A stretch of 64,000 bases of DNA, taken from Ctenosaura bakeri. Lineage: Eukaryota > Chordata > Lepidosauria > Squamata > Iguanidae. Shown in pieces: positions 23,312-34,005 of this stretch; the stretch's first letter is position 1, and every line of letters starts with the position of its first letter. The stretch is taken from the NCBI GenBank assembly GCA_948474755.1, contig CAOLHI010003116.1:62001-126000 (forward strand). Direction: 5' to 3'. The notes below the pieces were generated by a model. That model was not told where the DNA came from. It ran no database searches and saw only the letters and a list, made by a program, of their open reading frames with translations. Position numbers and translations under genes: made by a program.

Positions 23312-23950
23312 CATTTTCATGAAGTCAAAAGTGCTGACTTTTAATTCCTTGTTTTGATAAGTTGTTACCCTTTGAATACATTTTTAGTCTCTAACTTGCC
23401 TGTCCAGTACATACACACACAAACATACAAAGAGTCAAATCTGATCTTACTGCTAATACATCTAAAATTACAGTTGACATATTCTACTCTAGTGGAAAAA
23501 TGATACAATACTTAGTTTTCACTTTTGTTGTCCAATGATATTTATAAATGGAGCATCAACAACCAATGAGTTTTTTTTTTTAATATAGTGAACAATATTT
23601 AAAACTCAACAGATGGGAGCATTCAGAGACTAGCACCAGTTTTGCTGTCTATATGATCTCTCTGTTATTGTTGTTTGATGTTCTGCTAGTACCATTAGTG
23701 GAATTTGTTTGGAATGAACTGGAAATCTAAATAGCTGTACAAATACAATGACAGATGGCAAAATCCCAGATGGAACGTATGGCCAGCAAACTGGCTGCTA
23801 TTTGTTTTCACTCCAGGGTAGACAGCAGACATACTGTGTCTGTAAAACAGCTGTGACAGATATTTAGTTCCAGAACTTTCTAAGACAGAGGGGAATGTTT
23901 CCAACAAGTGGGAGATAGGTGACTAGACGCCTAGGAAGAAAACAGTTTAC

Positions 23951-24160
23951 CTGGGCCTATTCACACTACACAATTGTAATGCTGTGATTCCACTTTAGCT
24001 GCCAATGTTCCATCTTATGGAATCCTAGGATTGGCAGTTTAAGAAGAGGCATTGAGAATGATCAGCCAGACAGCTCCGCTAGTGCCTCACCAATCTACAA
24101 ACGCAGGATCCCACAAGATGTTGCCATGACAGTTAGAGTGGAATATAATTCTGTTGGGTG
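23951..24160. mobile_element. Diverged palindromic MITE (GGCCTATTCACAC type)
   Basis: The left end GGCCTATTCACACTACACAA and the right end GTGGAATATAATTCTGTTGG are eroded inverted arms. CTTATGGAATCCTAGGATTG, a core found in several squamate MITEs, is present. No convincing duplication. Confidence 0.5.
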
Positions 24161-25339
24161 AATACCATTGCTGCCATATATAATGAAACCACACTCAGTC
24201 CTTCTGAAGATTTTGAGGGGAAAAAAATCCTATGAATGTGTGACTAAACAAATATTTATGCCTGGTGTTATAGCACATCTCTGGGAACAGTAAGGTTCTG
24301 ATGTCATTAGGGCCAGTGTTTTTGTTTTGAGAGAAAGATTGTTGAGTAAGTGAGGTAATATGACTTTTGAAAAACACATTTTCTTTGAACAGTAACAACT
24401 GCATAAGCTTTTCTTAAGGCATCTCATCTTTTAGAAGATGATTGCAGGAAAATAAAATGCTCTTATGTTGTGCCAAGGCCAGAGAAAACATAACCATGGA
24501 AAAAAATTCAAAGCACCATTCTTTAGAGAGTAAAAATGGTCATATAACCAACACCTCTACCTATGGGCATTTAGACTCTGTTTTAAAGAAAGTTAATCTG
24601 ATAGAATTCATCACATTTTATTTCTGGGAAAAAATGGTCCTAGAATCAACTTGTTCAAAACAATAAATTATACTTTTCTAACAGGCTATAGGATGAAGAG
24701 GGTCTCCTTAAATACAGGAAAATGTTGCAGTTTTGATTTCAACAGAACATGAACTCTGATTTTCTTTGGAATGTTTATTCATGATTTGTTTAAAAATGTA
24801 TGTTGAACACAAATGTCCTTTGAGAAACGATCTCTTCAGCATTATGAATAACCTTTTGTTTCTAGATTATATGTACGCAAGTTTTTTTTAATCTATATTA
24901 GCTATGGACAGAATTGTGAGATTATATATCATAAGCATAAGTATTGTATAGCTCGTATTGTGCTCTACATAGTTCTATAGAACATTTATTTCACTTGCCT
25001 TGTTCCCACTTACCTAGATGAAGCCCTACTGATCATAAAAGGTTTCTGGTCCAAGATGCTCATGTTTGGCCCTGAATCTCATTGCCTTGGCTCTTCTTCC
25101 CAGGTCTTCTGCAAGGGGAGAGAACTGTGGGCAAGAATACTGTCTTGAAAAGGATTTTTAAATATATGTGTTGCTTGCTGGCACTGCATGTTGGTTTGGA
25201 GTAGCTACTGTAGACTGTCGAGGTTTCACCTGAACCCTCTCCTCTCCCCTCCAAGTTTTTCAAATCATTGCTAGCAGCAGGGCTCAATGCAGATTCCTTT
25301 CTTAGGCTGAGATGCATGTGAGATGTCAATATAAAGTCT
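24161..25339. other. Unassigned DNA
   Basis: AT-rich, no recognised element or exon. Confidence 0.4.
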
Positions 25340-26225
25340 GATATATGTATCTTTCTTCTCCTTAGATACTTAATTCCTTTCTCTTTTAATTCCTGATTTC
25401 ATTTCTTTTTTCACTTTGTCTTTCCCTTGCTGAAAACTCCAAGTTAAACATCTCCTCTTCTTTCTCTTTATTTCATAGTGCTATTATTCCACTTTCAACA
25501 TTTTGTGGACTTCTTGGGTTTGTAGTTTACTGAGGCCAAAAAGCTCTCTGGCTGAGAATTCTAAAGGCTCCTCCCTAAACTGCAAACTCCAGAATTCCAT
25601 AGAATGCTGAAAGTGGAATAATAGCACTATAACAGTGTAGTGTAGAAAGACCCATAATTGTTGTCCTCCTCTCCTACTACAAACCTTGACTACTTTTACT
25701 CTCTCCCTTATTCCCAAGTATTATCTCTCTTTTTTGTCCTCCCTCTCCTCCACAACTCCTAGAAAATGTCTTCTCCCCTTTTTCTCCCCCACTTTTGTGT
25801 TCCCCTTCTAGATAAACATCTTTTTCTTATGATTCCTTCTTTCCTCAACTCCACAGCTCTTGGCAACACTATTTCCTTTCAAGTTCCCTAGCCCTTCACA
25901 TTCTTCCTTTTATGTCCTCTTTCTCTTTCTTTCCTCCCATAGACAATTATTGGATAAATATATTTTTTCCTCCCCTACTTATTGTCATTTGCCTTCTCCT
26001 TGTCTCAAACTCCTGATTAAACATTTTCTTTCATTGTTTTCTGTTATATGCTGCTTCTTTCACTCTCCTCCATTCTCCTGGCTACATTTGTTCTTTCTCT
26101 ACTCTCTATCTCTCTCTTAAACTTTTTCTCCTTCTCTTCCCATTTCTTCTGGCTGCACTCCTCTTCTTCCTCCAATCTGTATCTTCCAATCTTTGTCTTT
26201 TATCCCATCTTCCACCAAAGAAAAC
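25340..26225. repeat. Pyrimidine-rich tract with decayed tandem structure
   Basis: Outside the MITE at 25475-25652, the plus strand is overwhelmingly C and T. Phrases of the type GATAAACATCTTTT recur near 25442, 25760, 25810, 25952 and 26013, and CTCAAACTCCTG/CTCCACAACTCCTA-type phrases precede them. This suggests an old minisatellite with a unit of about 50-60 bp or a multiple. Apparent leucine/serine-rich frames here are compositional. Confidence 0.5.
25475..25652. mobile_element. Small palindromic MITE, left end truncated
   Basis: Begins inside the left arm at ATAGTGCTATTATTCCACTT and ends with the complementary arm AAGTGGAATAATAGCACTAT and TGTAGAAAGACC. Same family as 2411-2596 and 26406-26564. 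Confidence 0.8.
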
Positions 26226-26286
26226 TTTGAAACTATTAGTGGGACATATTGGATTTCTTGGCTTTTAAATGTTCTACTTCAGATTA

Positions 26287-26692
26287 AGAGAACTGGCATG
26301 GGGTAGTGGTTTGCATATTGGACTGGGACTCTGGAGGCCAGAATTTGAACCCCTGCCTTGCCTCAGAAGCCCAATGGGTGACCTTGGGCAAGTTGCAGTC
26401 TCCTTGGCCATTTCTGCACTAGACTGTTATAGTGCTATTATTCCACTTTCAACAGTCTATGGAATCCTGGGCCTCAGGCACCTCCCTAAACTGCAAACCC
26501 CAGGATTCTATAGGATGTTGAAAGTGGAATAATAGCACTTTAACAATCTAGTGTGGAAATGGCTTTAGACTCAGAGGAAGGCAATGGCAAATCTTCTCTA
26601 TCTCTAAACAAATCTTGCCAAGAAAACTGTGTTTGATAGGTTCATCTTGGAGTCGCCATAATTTGGAAATGACTAGGAGGCACACAACAACA
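26287..26692 (+). mobile_element. Sauria-type SINE interrupted by a MITE
   Basis: The head (AGAGAACTGGCATGGGGTAG, B-box near AATTTGAACCCCTGCC) and GTGACCTTGGGCAAGTTGC occupy 26287-26405. The SINE resumes at about 26567 with GACTCAGAGGAAGGCAATGG and ends AGGCACACAACAACAAC. Both parts join in register once the 159-bp MITE is removed. Confidence 0.9.
26406..26564. mobile_element. Small palindromic MITE (159 bp) inside a SINE
   Basis: Termini GGCCATTTCTGCACTAGACT and AGTGTGGAAATGGCT with arms GCTATTATTCCACTTTCAAC and its complement. Flanks CTT and TTA (or TTT) do not match perfectly, so the duplication is eroded or the boundary is shifted by one base. Confidence 0.85.
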
Positions 26693-26704
26693 ACTTCAGA
26701 TTAA

Positions 26705-27312
26705 GACCCTTTTCACACGAGGTGAGGGAATCACTCCGTGCCATCACCTGCCGCTTCTTCTGGGGTCCGAAGCAAAGTGGACTCTCCCTGAAGCCCTTCT
26801 GCAGGGCTCCTCCTTGGTCTAGGGAGAATCGAAGCAGTGCGAGCTCTGTAGATCCACACTGCTCCGGCTTCCAAAATTTCGGCTTCCAGCTTCCAAAATG
26901 GTGGCTCCGGCTTCCAAAGTGGCCGCTTCTGGCTTCCAAAATGGCAGCTTCCAGCTTCCAAAATGACGACTTCCGGCTTCCACAATGGTGGCTTTCGGTT
27001 GGTTGTGGGTCCTGACCAACCGCTGAAGCTTGCCACACCTAAAGCCCGCCCTCCACAGATCGCAGGCTCGCATTGGTGCGAGCCTGCAAATCTGCACAAG
27101 GGAGCAGGAACGCAATGGCGTGTTCCAGGAAAACAAAGACCTGTTTTTTCTGGTCTTTCAAAAACACACTGGAGGACCACTTGCGGTCATTTTGGAGCGG
27201 ACTGAGGTGCAGATCTCTGGTAAGTAGTCCGCTCCTAGTCCGCTCCAAGGTGCAGACAACCTCTGTGAGAGGACGCACTGCCCCGTTCTAATTGCCTGGT
27301 GTGGAAAGGGCC
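26705..27312. mobile_element. GC-rich non-autonomous DNA transposon, family A-related (608 bp)
   Basis: Starts GACCCTTTTCACACG, ends GGTGTGGAAAGGGCC, and is flanked by TAA (26702-26704 and 27313-27315). The right half is diverged family A: a perfect 11-bp hairpin at 27062-27087 and AGACAACCTCTGTGAGAGGA matching ACGACCTCCGTCAGAGGT of copy 1. The left half carries a 22-bp tandem repeat absent from the 478-bp copies. Minus-strand frames up to 149 codons run through the repeat and are not transposase. Confidence 0.85.
26867..26997. repeat. 22-bp tandem repeat, six units
   Basis: GCTTCCAAAATGGCGGCTTC-like units start at about 26867, 26889, 26910, 26932, 26954 and 26976. Each includes a CCAAAATGG core. 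Confidence 0.85.
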
Positions 27313-27315
27313 TAA

Positions 27316-29449
27316 ACTGCATAGGACATACATGTCAAGAGATATACATAGATAGGATTATGATGTTGGTCTTTATTGTTCTGTTAGTCTGTCCCCAATA
27401 TCTCACTTCACTATCCCCACCTTCATTTTTATCATCATCACCTCTCCCCTCTACCCAATATATGTTGATTAATAGTACCATTATTATGGTTATGATGATA
27501 TATTTTGGGGATCAGGTAGGATTCTATAATCCTGACTGTAAAACAAGACAAAACAAACAGCCAAAACCACAATGTAGCTAGTGACAGCACTGGAACTGTA
27601 AGCCAAATTTGGTCAATTTCCTTTTTGCCTGTTAAAATTTCAGTGCCTGGATTACAATTCCATGTGTTGTTAAAAGCTGTGGTTGGGAAAGTATTAAAAA
27701 CAAAACTGAGAAAAGCCCGGCTTTTTCTTGTCATATCAATGTTTGGAAACCTTTCCATGGCTATATTAAAAACTCTCATGTGTTGTCAAACAGAGTGACT
27801 GCAAAGGTGTCACAAACAGAAACAGGAAGCTTAATGTCATACTGTTCAGAGCAGAACTTGGAAATAATTTTTCTTTCTGTCACTTTTTAAGTCTTCTATA
27901 GTTTTAATCCTGTCCCTATATTGCTATTTTATTTATTATTCCTCCTCTTCTTCCTCACTTTATTGCATTTAGTTTTTTTTTAAAAAAGCTCTCTGTTGGC
28001 AATATAGTAATTTTAGAATGAGATATAAATTTATGAAAATACAGATATTTACTAGCAAATATTTTGAGGCCATCTGAAAGCTTTCTGTCATTTCATCTTC
28101 CTTTATGTTAAGCAATGACTGTCCTCTTGGCAGTCTCAGAGTTTCAGATTACATTGCATGTTGGAAAAGTTCTTGATTCATTCTTTGATTTGGAGAATAT
28201 AGCCAGTAATTATTGAACTGGACATATGCATATATTCAATCCAGTAATTGTGAACTTTGGTGACAGCCTACACAGCATCAAATCTCTATATCTCCCTCCA
28301 TGTGTGGATGTTGTGATGAATACATTGGAGCAATAATTTGTTCAGGCAGCTGTACATGGCTGGATCTGTAAGTTTATTGGTATAACTAACCATCCAAATA
28401 AACCAAGCCGACCAATACATTATCTTTGTATTGAGCCACACCATGATAGTCATGCTTTATATAAAAATAGCTCTGCTCCTCTGTTAAAAAAAACTCCAGT
28501 AGGATTTAGACTTCTGGACTAATTTATAATGTGTTGCTTTTCAGATGAATAAATATTATGAAAATGAGTGCTTTGTTATATACGGTAATTTTTTTTCTTT
28601 CGAAACATAGTGATTCATACAAGTGTGTGGTAGTATACTACTTTAAGACTTATCATGGACAGGGCAAAGAACAGGAAATGATTCATTCATAAATGATAAT
28701 AGTATTAGTATTAGAATCTACTTAGCATAAAGAGAAAATAGCCCCAGTCTTTTTTTGTTATCACTGATAAACATTTAATCTCGATTTACATCTTGGGGAA
28801 TTCAGACTATGGGTTAGATGCATATAGTTCTTTGAGCATTAAAAACACCATCCTTTTCTAGAAATCAATTGTTGATGTCATGGGGGACAGGCCACTACTG
28901 TGTCAGTATCTACATTTGTGGTTGGTTTTACGGAGGCTGATTAACTGCACATTGGGGTAGGGGGGATGGGGTACAAATCTAATAATTAAATAAACAAATA
29001 TCTAAGAGTAATAAAACTGAATGATTAAATAAAACTTTATCAAAATAGATCAACCTGGCTGCTTATTCCTATTGATTATCATATAGCAATGTGCAATTTG
29101 CAGACTATTATTCATTACATGTCAAAAACTCTCCCTCCCTCCCTTCTTTCCTCTTATGTAATGAATAATGTGGCTGTCTGATTTATGAATGTACCAATAT
29201 GAAAATGCAGATTTACAGCATTCTAAGTATTGTGCTAAATGCAACTGAATGTAATTAAATGTATCTTGCTTTCATTGCTCTTACCTTGCTAATTTGAAAT
29301 ATAAGCTGAGATATTACATCAGGGTTGCACAGCATAAATATACATGTGAAAAGTAATAGTTTGTGCTATGCAACACTTATGCTGGATGACAACAGTAGGC
29401 AAAAGAATGTAGAACTAAATGCACAACACAAAGTGAAACCAAATGTGCA
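27316..29449. other. Unassigned AT-rich DNA
   Basis: About 2.1 kb without recognised repeats. Parts, notably 28980-29400, have the ATTA-rich, repeat-free character of conserved non-coding DNA, but this cannot be shown without comparison. Confidence 0.35.
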
Positions 29450-29900
29450 ACTTTGATGAAGTTCTGGGGGTGTGGCTATCTGAAGTGCCAGTGCAGCCTG
29501 GAAACAGGTTGCCAGGCAAACAGAATAGCTGCTCAGGAGAGAAATCTAGTCCAGTAGTGTGTGGGAGGGGCTGGTGGCTGAGAGAAAAAGTTATACAAAG
29601 TCAAGTACTGGTTTGCATTGAGATTCTAGGCAAAGAGAGCTGAGGAGTACTGCTCCCTAGTCAGTCAGAAAGTGTGACTGTGTTGGGAGGATTAATTCTC
29701 AGTGGAAGCCTAGTGAGAGGCGGAATAGTAATTGAACCTTAGTTGAATTTGGTCAGAGAGTGTGACCTAGGCTGGAGGTTAAGCCTTTGGTGGGAATGTA
29801 GCCAAAGGGCTGTTATGTGATATTTCTGCTGTATATGAGAATCTAATGATTTAAATGAACTATCTAAAAAGTGCACTGAGGAAATATATCAACCTTGACT
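29450..29900. other. Possible LTR-like or other repeat segment
   Basis: GA-rich sequence with repeated phrases AGAAAGTGTGACTGTG and CAGAGAGTGTGACCTAGG (about 29667 and 29755), an internal approximate repeat about 87 bp apart. No ends or duplication found. Confidence 0.25.
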
Positions 29901-31496
29901 TGCATGGGAAATCTGAAACACTACTTTATTCTTATTGTTGTCTTAATCAATGTTGTAGTTTATTTTTATTAATACTGACTCTGCTGAGTTGTGTATAGTA
30001 TATAACACAGAAAACATGCTATCATAATATTACTAAGAGGTTCTAAACAAATACTGAAAACCTTCACCCTTTTACACAAAGGTGGTGTTATAACGGGGGA
30101 AGGCAGAGCTGTGTGGTAAAGACAGGATGTCTTATCAGATGAGGATCTGCCCCCCAATCTGAGAGAAGCAAGGGCCTGTCACGGCAACCGAATGCATAAT
30201 TGGATGCCCACCTTGCCCATCTCCCTGGACATCTGCATGTGCAATGGCATCTTATGCACAACTCTGTTTCTGCAACCTTGAACTGAATGCAAAGACAAAA
30301 ATATCCAGCCGCTTCCAATACACGTAAGTAGCACACCAACTGGTTTCAAGCCAGTGTATGACTTTGCGGGTGACTCTGTAGGGAAACTGAATTGACTGAA
30401 TTGATCGTATTTCACATCAGCATCTTCCCCATTACCTGCTGTGGCTGGAGCTGATGGGAGTTGCAGACTGGTAAGATGGTGGTGCTGCAGGGAGAAGTTA
30501 CAGAGATTTCCCATTTCTACTGTAGGGAATCACAGAGTCTTACTTTTCAAAGACAACACTAAGGGGACTGGAAAGCAGAATCCAGGATGATTGTCACATT
30601 GCTTCTTCCATCTCTATGCGGTTTTGGGAGCATATCAAATAATTCCCTGTACTTGCCAAAAAGAACTAGTTCTCAAATTACACCTGCCACATAGAAGTTA
30701 CTGGAAACATTGCTGGTGTGAAGTGTCCTCAGACAGGTGGTATCTGTTGAACACAGAGCACTGTTTCCAGCAGCATCCATATGGTACTGCAATATAAGAC
30801 TTATTCCTTTTAAAGTAGAGGCACTGTGGTCTGTGAATGCATATAGCTAAATAGGATTTGGAACGCAGCATACACAGACTTATAAAAGTCTTATTCAAAT
30901 ATTTTTTTTATCTATTTATTTATTTGTCTTAACCGGAATGACTGTTGTTATGGAGTTGCTATGGACATTTATATAATTGGGTATTTAGGTTGCCATGGTG
31001 CCTAGAATTTAAAAAGACATATTTTTAATGTTTATCAAGGATTCTTTTTCCTTAATCATTATTCTCTGTTTTTTCCTTCATGGGATCTGGTGTTTTTCAG
31101 CCCATGTTCCCAAACTTTTTGGAAGCCACACTGTTCAGTCCAAGAATTGTGACAGAAATCACTATTATTAATAATACTATCACTTTTTTTAAATGTTGCA
31201 TAACAGGCAGGGCTTGAACACTATGCAGCTGTCATGTCTCAAAAGTGGAAAGGGAAAATTCTGTAAAGAAATGGGACAAAAGAGACAGTACAATGTGCTC
31301 CGTGGAGAACTGGAAGACCTATTGAGTTGAAAGTGATGGATCTATCAGAACCTAGTAAAATATATGTGTGAAAAAGTTTTACTGTGTCCTGAAGAAAAAT
31401 TAGATTATGGCCTGCCGGAAAGACCTCACCAATAATATATTCTTCTACTTCTTTTTCCTCTTCTTTTGACCCAAAAGGACACCAACAAGAACTCAT
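29901..31496. other. Unassigned DNA
   Basis: No recognised element. The 111-codon minus-strand frame at 30179-30514 has no recognisable domain. Confidence 0.4.
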
Positions 31497-31868
31497 TTGT
31501 GGGTTTCGTTTTTGCAGATTTGATTATTCACGGATTATTTGCTGTCACCTCTGCTGCCTCCCTATGCCATTTTTAATAGGGACTGCAACCCTTGCGAGAC
31601 TGAGAAACTGTGAACGAGGCTTGTAAGTGTCTATTAAAAATGGTATGGGGCAGCAGTGGAGGGGGCAGTAAGTCCCACCAGCCACGCACTTCTGCCTTAT
31701 GAAGGAACTCTGATGCCCCAAAGGAATCCATGGTGGGTTGAATATGGTGATAATACTTTTTTTTTTTGGTGTTAAATATGGTTTGGGCGGGCCTAGAGTT
31801 ATTCACGGTTTTTCTACTTTCAGAGGGGTTCTGTACCCCTAACCCTAGCGAATGTGGAGGGATTACTG
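31497..31868. mobile_element. Tigger/pogo-like DNA element, left end eroded
   Basis: The right end reads CCTAGCGAATGTGGAGGGATTACTG before TA, equivalent to a terminal CAGTAATCCCTCC repeat. GATTATTCACGGATTATTTG on the left and GAGTTATTCACGGTTTTTCT on the right are the subterminal inverted arms. The left terminus is degraded. Confidence 0.65.
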
Positions 31869-32044
31869 TACTGCAATCCTAGTAGTCCCTACTCTTAAAT
31901 GGGGCTTATTTTTCTAGAGAAGGTCTTATATTTTTATCCTTAAGCGAATGCAACAGTGCAGGTGGGCTAATGTTCTTTGGTATGAAAAGCAATAGACAGT
32001 CATCAATAAATAATAGTCACAATAATGCCTTATAGCTGTTAATT

Positions 32045-32200
32045 GTTAATTGTCGTCAAGTTGGCTTTGAGTTATATTGAACCTTGAATGAGAGACATTT
32101 AAGACAGCCTGTTATCAATGGACCTGCTTAGATCCCGTTAACTCAGGGCCATGGCTTTCTTAACTAAGTCTATCTGTCTGTAACCTGGTCTTTCCATAAG
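32045..32200 (-). mobile_element. Bov-B (RTE) LINE 3' fragment, minus strand
   Basis: TTGTCGTCAAGTTGGCTTTG is followed by GAATGAGAGACATTTAAGAC and CTCAGGGCCATGGCTTTCTT. This is the antisense order of the squamate Bov-B 3' region, from which Sauria SINEs took their 3' ends. Diverged and short. Confidence 0.6.
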
Positions 32201-32559
32201 GAGCTACCCTTAAAGGGTGAAGGTCAATTTACAACAAATCTATGTAGAAAGTCAATAATCTACAATAAATACACAATCCATACAGTTTGTAGTAACACTA
32301 AAGGCACAGTCCTTTACACGTGGGGGTCAGTTTAGCATAAATCTTTGTACTGTTAAAAGACTGGTGTCTGTTAGGGTGAGGAAGCATAAGCATATTGAAA
32401 CAAACAACAGCAGCCTATTAGTTTAAGACTAGCTTACACTCCATAATGCCTGGAAATTTCAGGTTAATGTTTATGATTTAACTTCCATTCCCTGTGATCA
32501 GGAATGGTGTTGTGCCCTGTCACTAATTGTGCTTGCTTACAACGTACCTTCTCCATGCC
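32201..32559. other. Unassigned DNA
   Basis: Nothing recognised. Confidence 0.35.
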
Positions 32560-32795
32560 CACATGCTGCTTTGGCATATCCTTCAGCATTTCACAGATGA
32601 AAACCGGGGCACGTGCGACAAAGCAAGATCAGTGTTTGGTTTAGGCGGCTAAAGTTATTAATGAGCAAGAGTGAACAAGTTGGTTTGAGCCTGCAGCGCT
32701 TTGCTTTTGCCTGATTCTGCTTGGGAAGGGCAAGACTCTGACTCTTCCCCTCCTTTCTCCCCACTGAGTTAATTGAGTGCAAACTACTTTTGCAT
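32560..32795 (+). repeat. Unclassified interspersed repeat, copy 2
   Basis: Matches 10650-11050 through CACAGATGAAAACCGGGGCA, TTATTAATGAGCAAGAGTGA, TTGCTTTTGCCTGATTCTGC and GTTAATTGAGTGCAAACTAC. It ends in TTTTGCATTT where an L2-like 3' UTR starts. Confidence 0.65.
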
Positions 32796-33262
32796 TTTAT
32801 TTATATTATTCATTTATATCCTGCCTTTCTCTCAATATGGGACCCAAGGTGACTAACAACATATTTAAAAACAATACAGATTTAAAACTGTATAAAAACT
32901 TTGATAAAAAGTATAAATATAAAAGTTACGGAAAAAGCAATTAAACAATTTATAAAGTTAAAACATTAAGCGCTAAAAATGTTAAAGTTCATTAAAAGGC
33001 ACTACAACCATAACACAGAACAGCACATCATTAAAAGGCCATTTAGTTTTTTTAAAAACCTCGTGGCACTAGAACCTTTTTAGTTGCCAATGGAAGGAGG
33101 GAGCCATCCTGGCCTCTTTGGGAGGGAGTTCCAAAGACTGGGAGCAACCGCTGAGAAGGCTCTCTCTTGTTCCCACCAAACAAACCTGAGAAGCTTGAGC
33201 CTAAGCCATATATGGCTTTATAGATAAAAACCAGTCCCCTCAAATTGCATCCAGGACTAAAA
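32796..33262 (-). mobile_element. L2-like LINE 3' fragment, minus strand
   Basis: The left end (TTTATTCATTTATATCCTGCCTTTCTCTC, split here only for description) is the complement of the L2-like terminus. The UTR is AT-rich. At 33150-33250 the minus strand encodes FIYKAIYGLG, corresponding to the ITYKALYGLG of the copy at 58.6 kb. The frame is otherwise broken. Confidence 0.65.
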
Positions 33263-34005
33263 TAAAAATGTCTAAAAGTGAGACTTTGTGTTCAATTTTA
33301 GGCGCATTAACATATTGCCTTAGCTTTCCAGTAATAAAAAACGGATGACTCTTTTATATGTGCAAAGATACCCAGCTAGGTTTTTAAGAAAGAACTCTAG
33401 CTTACTTTTAAGAAGCTGCAGAGTTGCAAATTGTTTGATAGAAAAATCTGGGAAAATGAAGCCAGATCTTAAACTAGACAGTGGAATATGCTAAAGTTAG
33501 TTGTGCTTTGGTGCTCAGTTCACTCAGTGGGTTGTAATTTCAGAATAAATCATTGTACTTATCGAACTGTGACAAACCACTGTGTTTGTGTTGACAGAGA
33601 AGCCAGTACAGCACAGTTCGTACATTTGGAACTTTATCTCAAAAAGACATTGGAACAACATTCTGCAATGGTCTCAGCTGCCAAAAAGAGTATTTCAGTC
33701 AGGAAAAGCATAGCAGCTTAGACCTATTGAAGCTTTCTGCCAGCTTCAGAATTCTCACCAAATATCTCAGTGAAATCAAACTGAACTGTTGAGGTCCTGA
33801 AAGGAGTACAACATTGTTAACAAGTGTATATGCTGTAAATGTACCACATATTTTTAAAGTAAGAGAGTGGATTCATACAGGAATTGCATTTTATATATCA
33901 CCTCCTCCAGATATGGATAATTTCACTAGCATTTACTATCATTTGGAGAAATATAAATTAAAAAAAACCCAACATATAAGTATGTAAGGGTCCATGCAAA
34001 TTTTA
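33263..34005. other. Unassigned DNA
   Basis: A 77-codon plus-strand frame at 33488-33721 contains a splice-acceptor-like TTGTGTTGACAG near 33587-33598, but the peptide is not recognisable and no donor partner can be named. Confidence 0.35.

Noticed and set aside
25860..26230. Hydrophobic leucine/serine/phenylalanine-rich frames suggestive of membrane segments
   Set aside because: They follow from the pyrimidine-rich composition of the tract.
26867..26997. CRISPR-like regular array
   Set aside because: Contiguous 22-bp units without unique spacers, in a vertebrate transposon.
26731..27180. 149-codon minus-strand frame with a repeating LEAGS/FWKPE pattern
   Set aside because: The pattern is the translation of the 22-bp tandem repeat in the 608-bp transposon.
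33488..33721. 77-codon frame with a preceding TTGTGTTGACAG, considered as a terminal exon
   Set aside because: The peptide is unfamiliar, no donor or neighbouring exon could be named, and acceptor-like strings are common.
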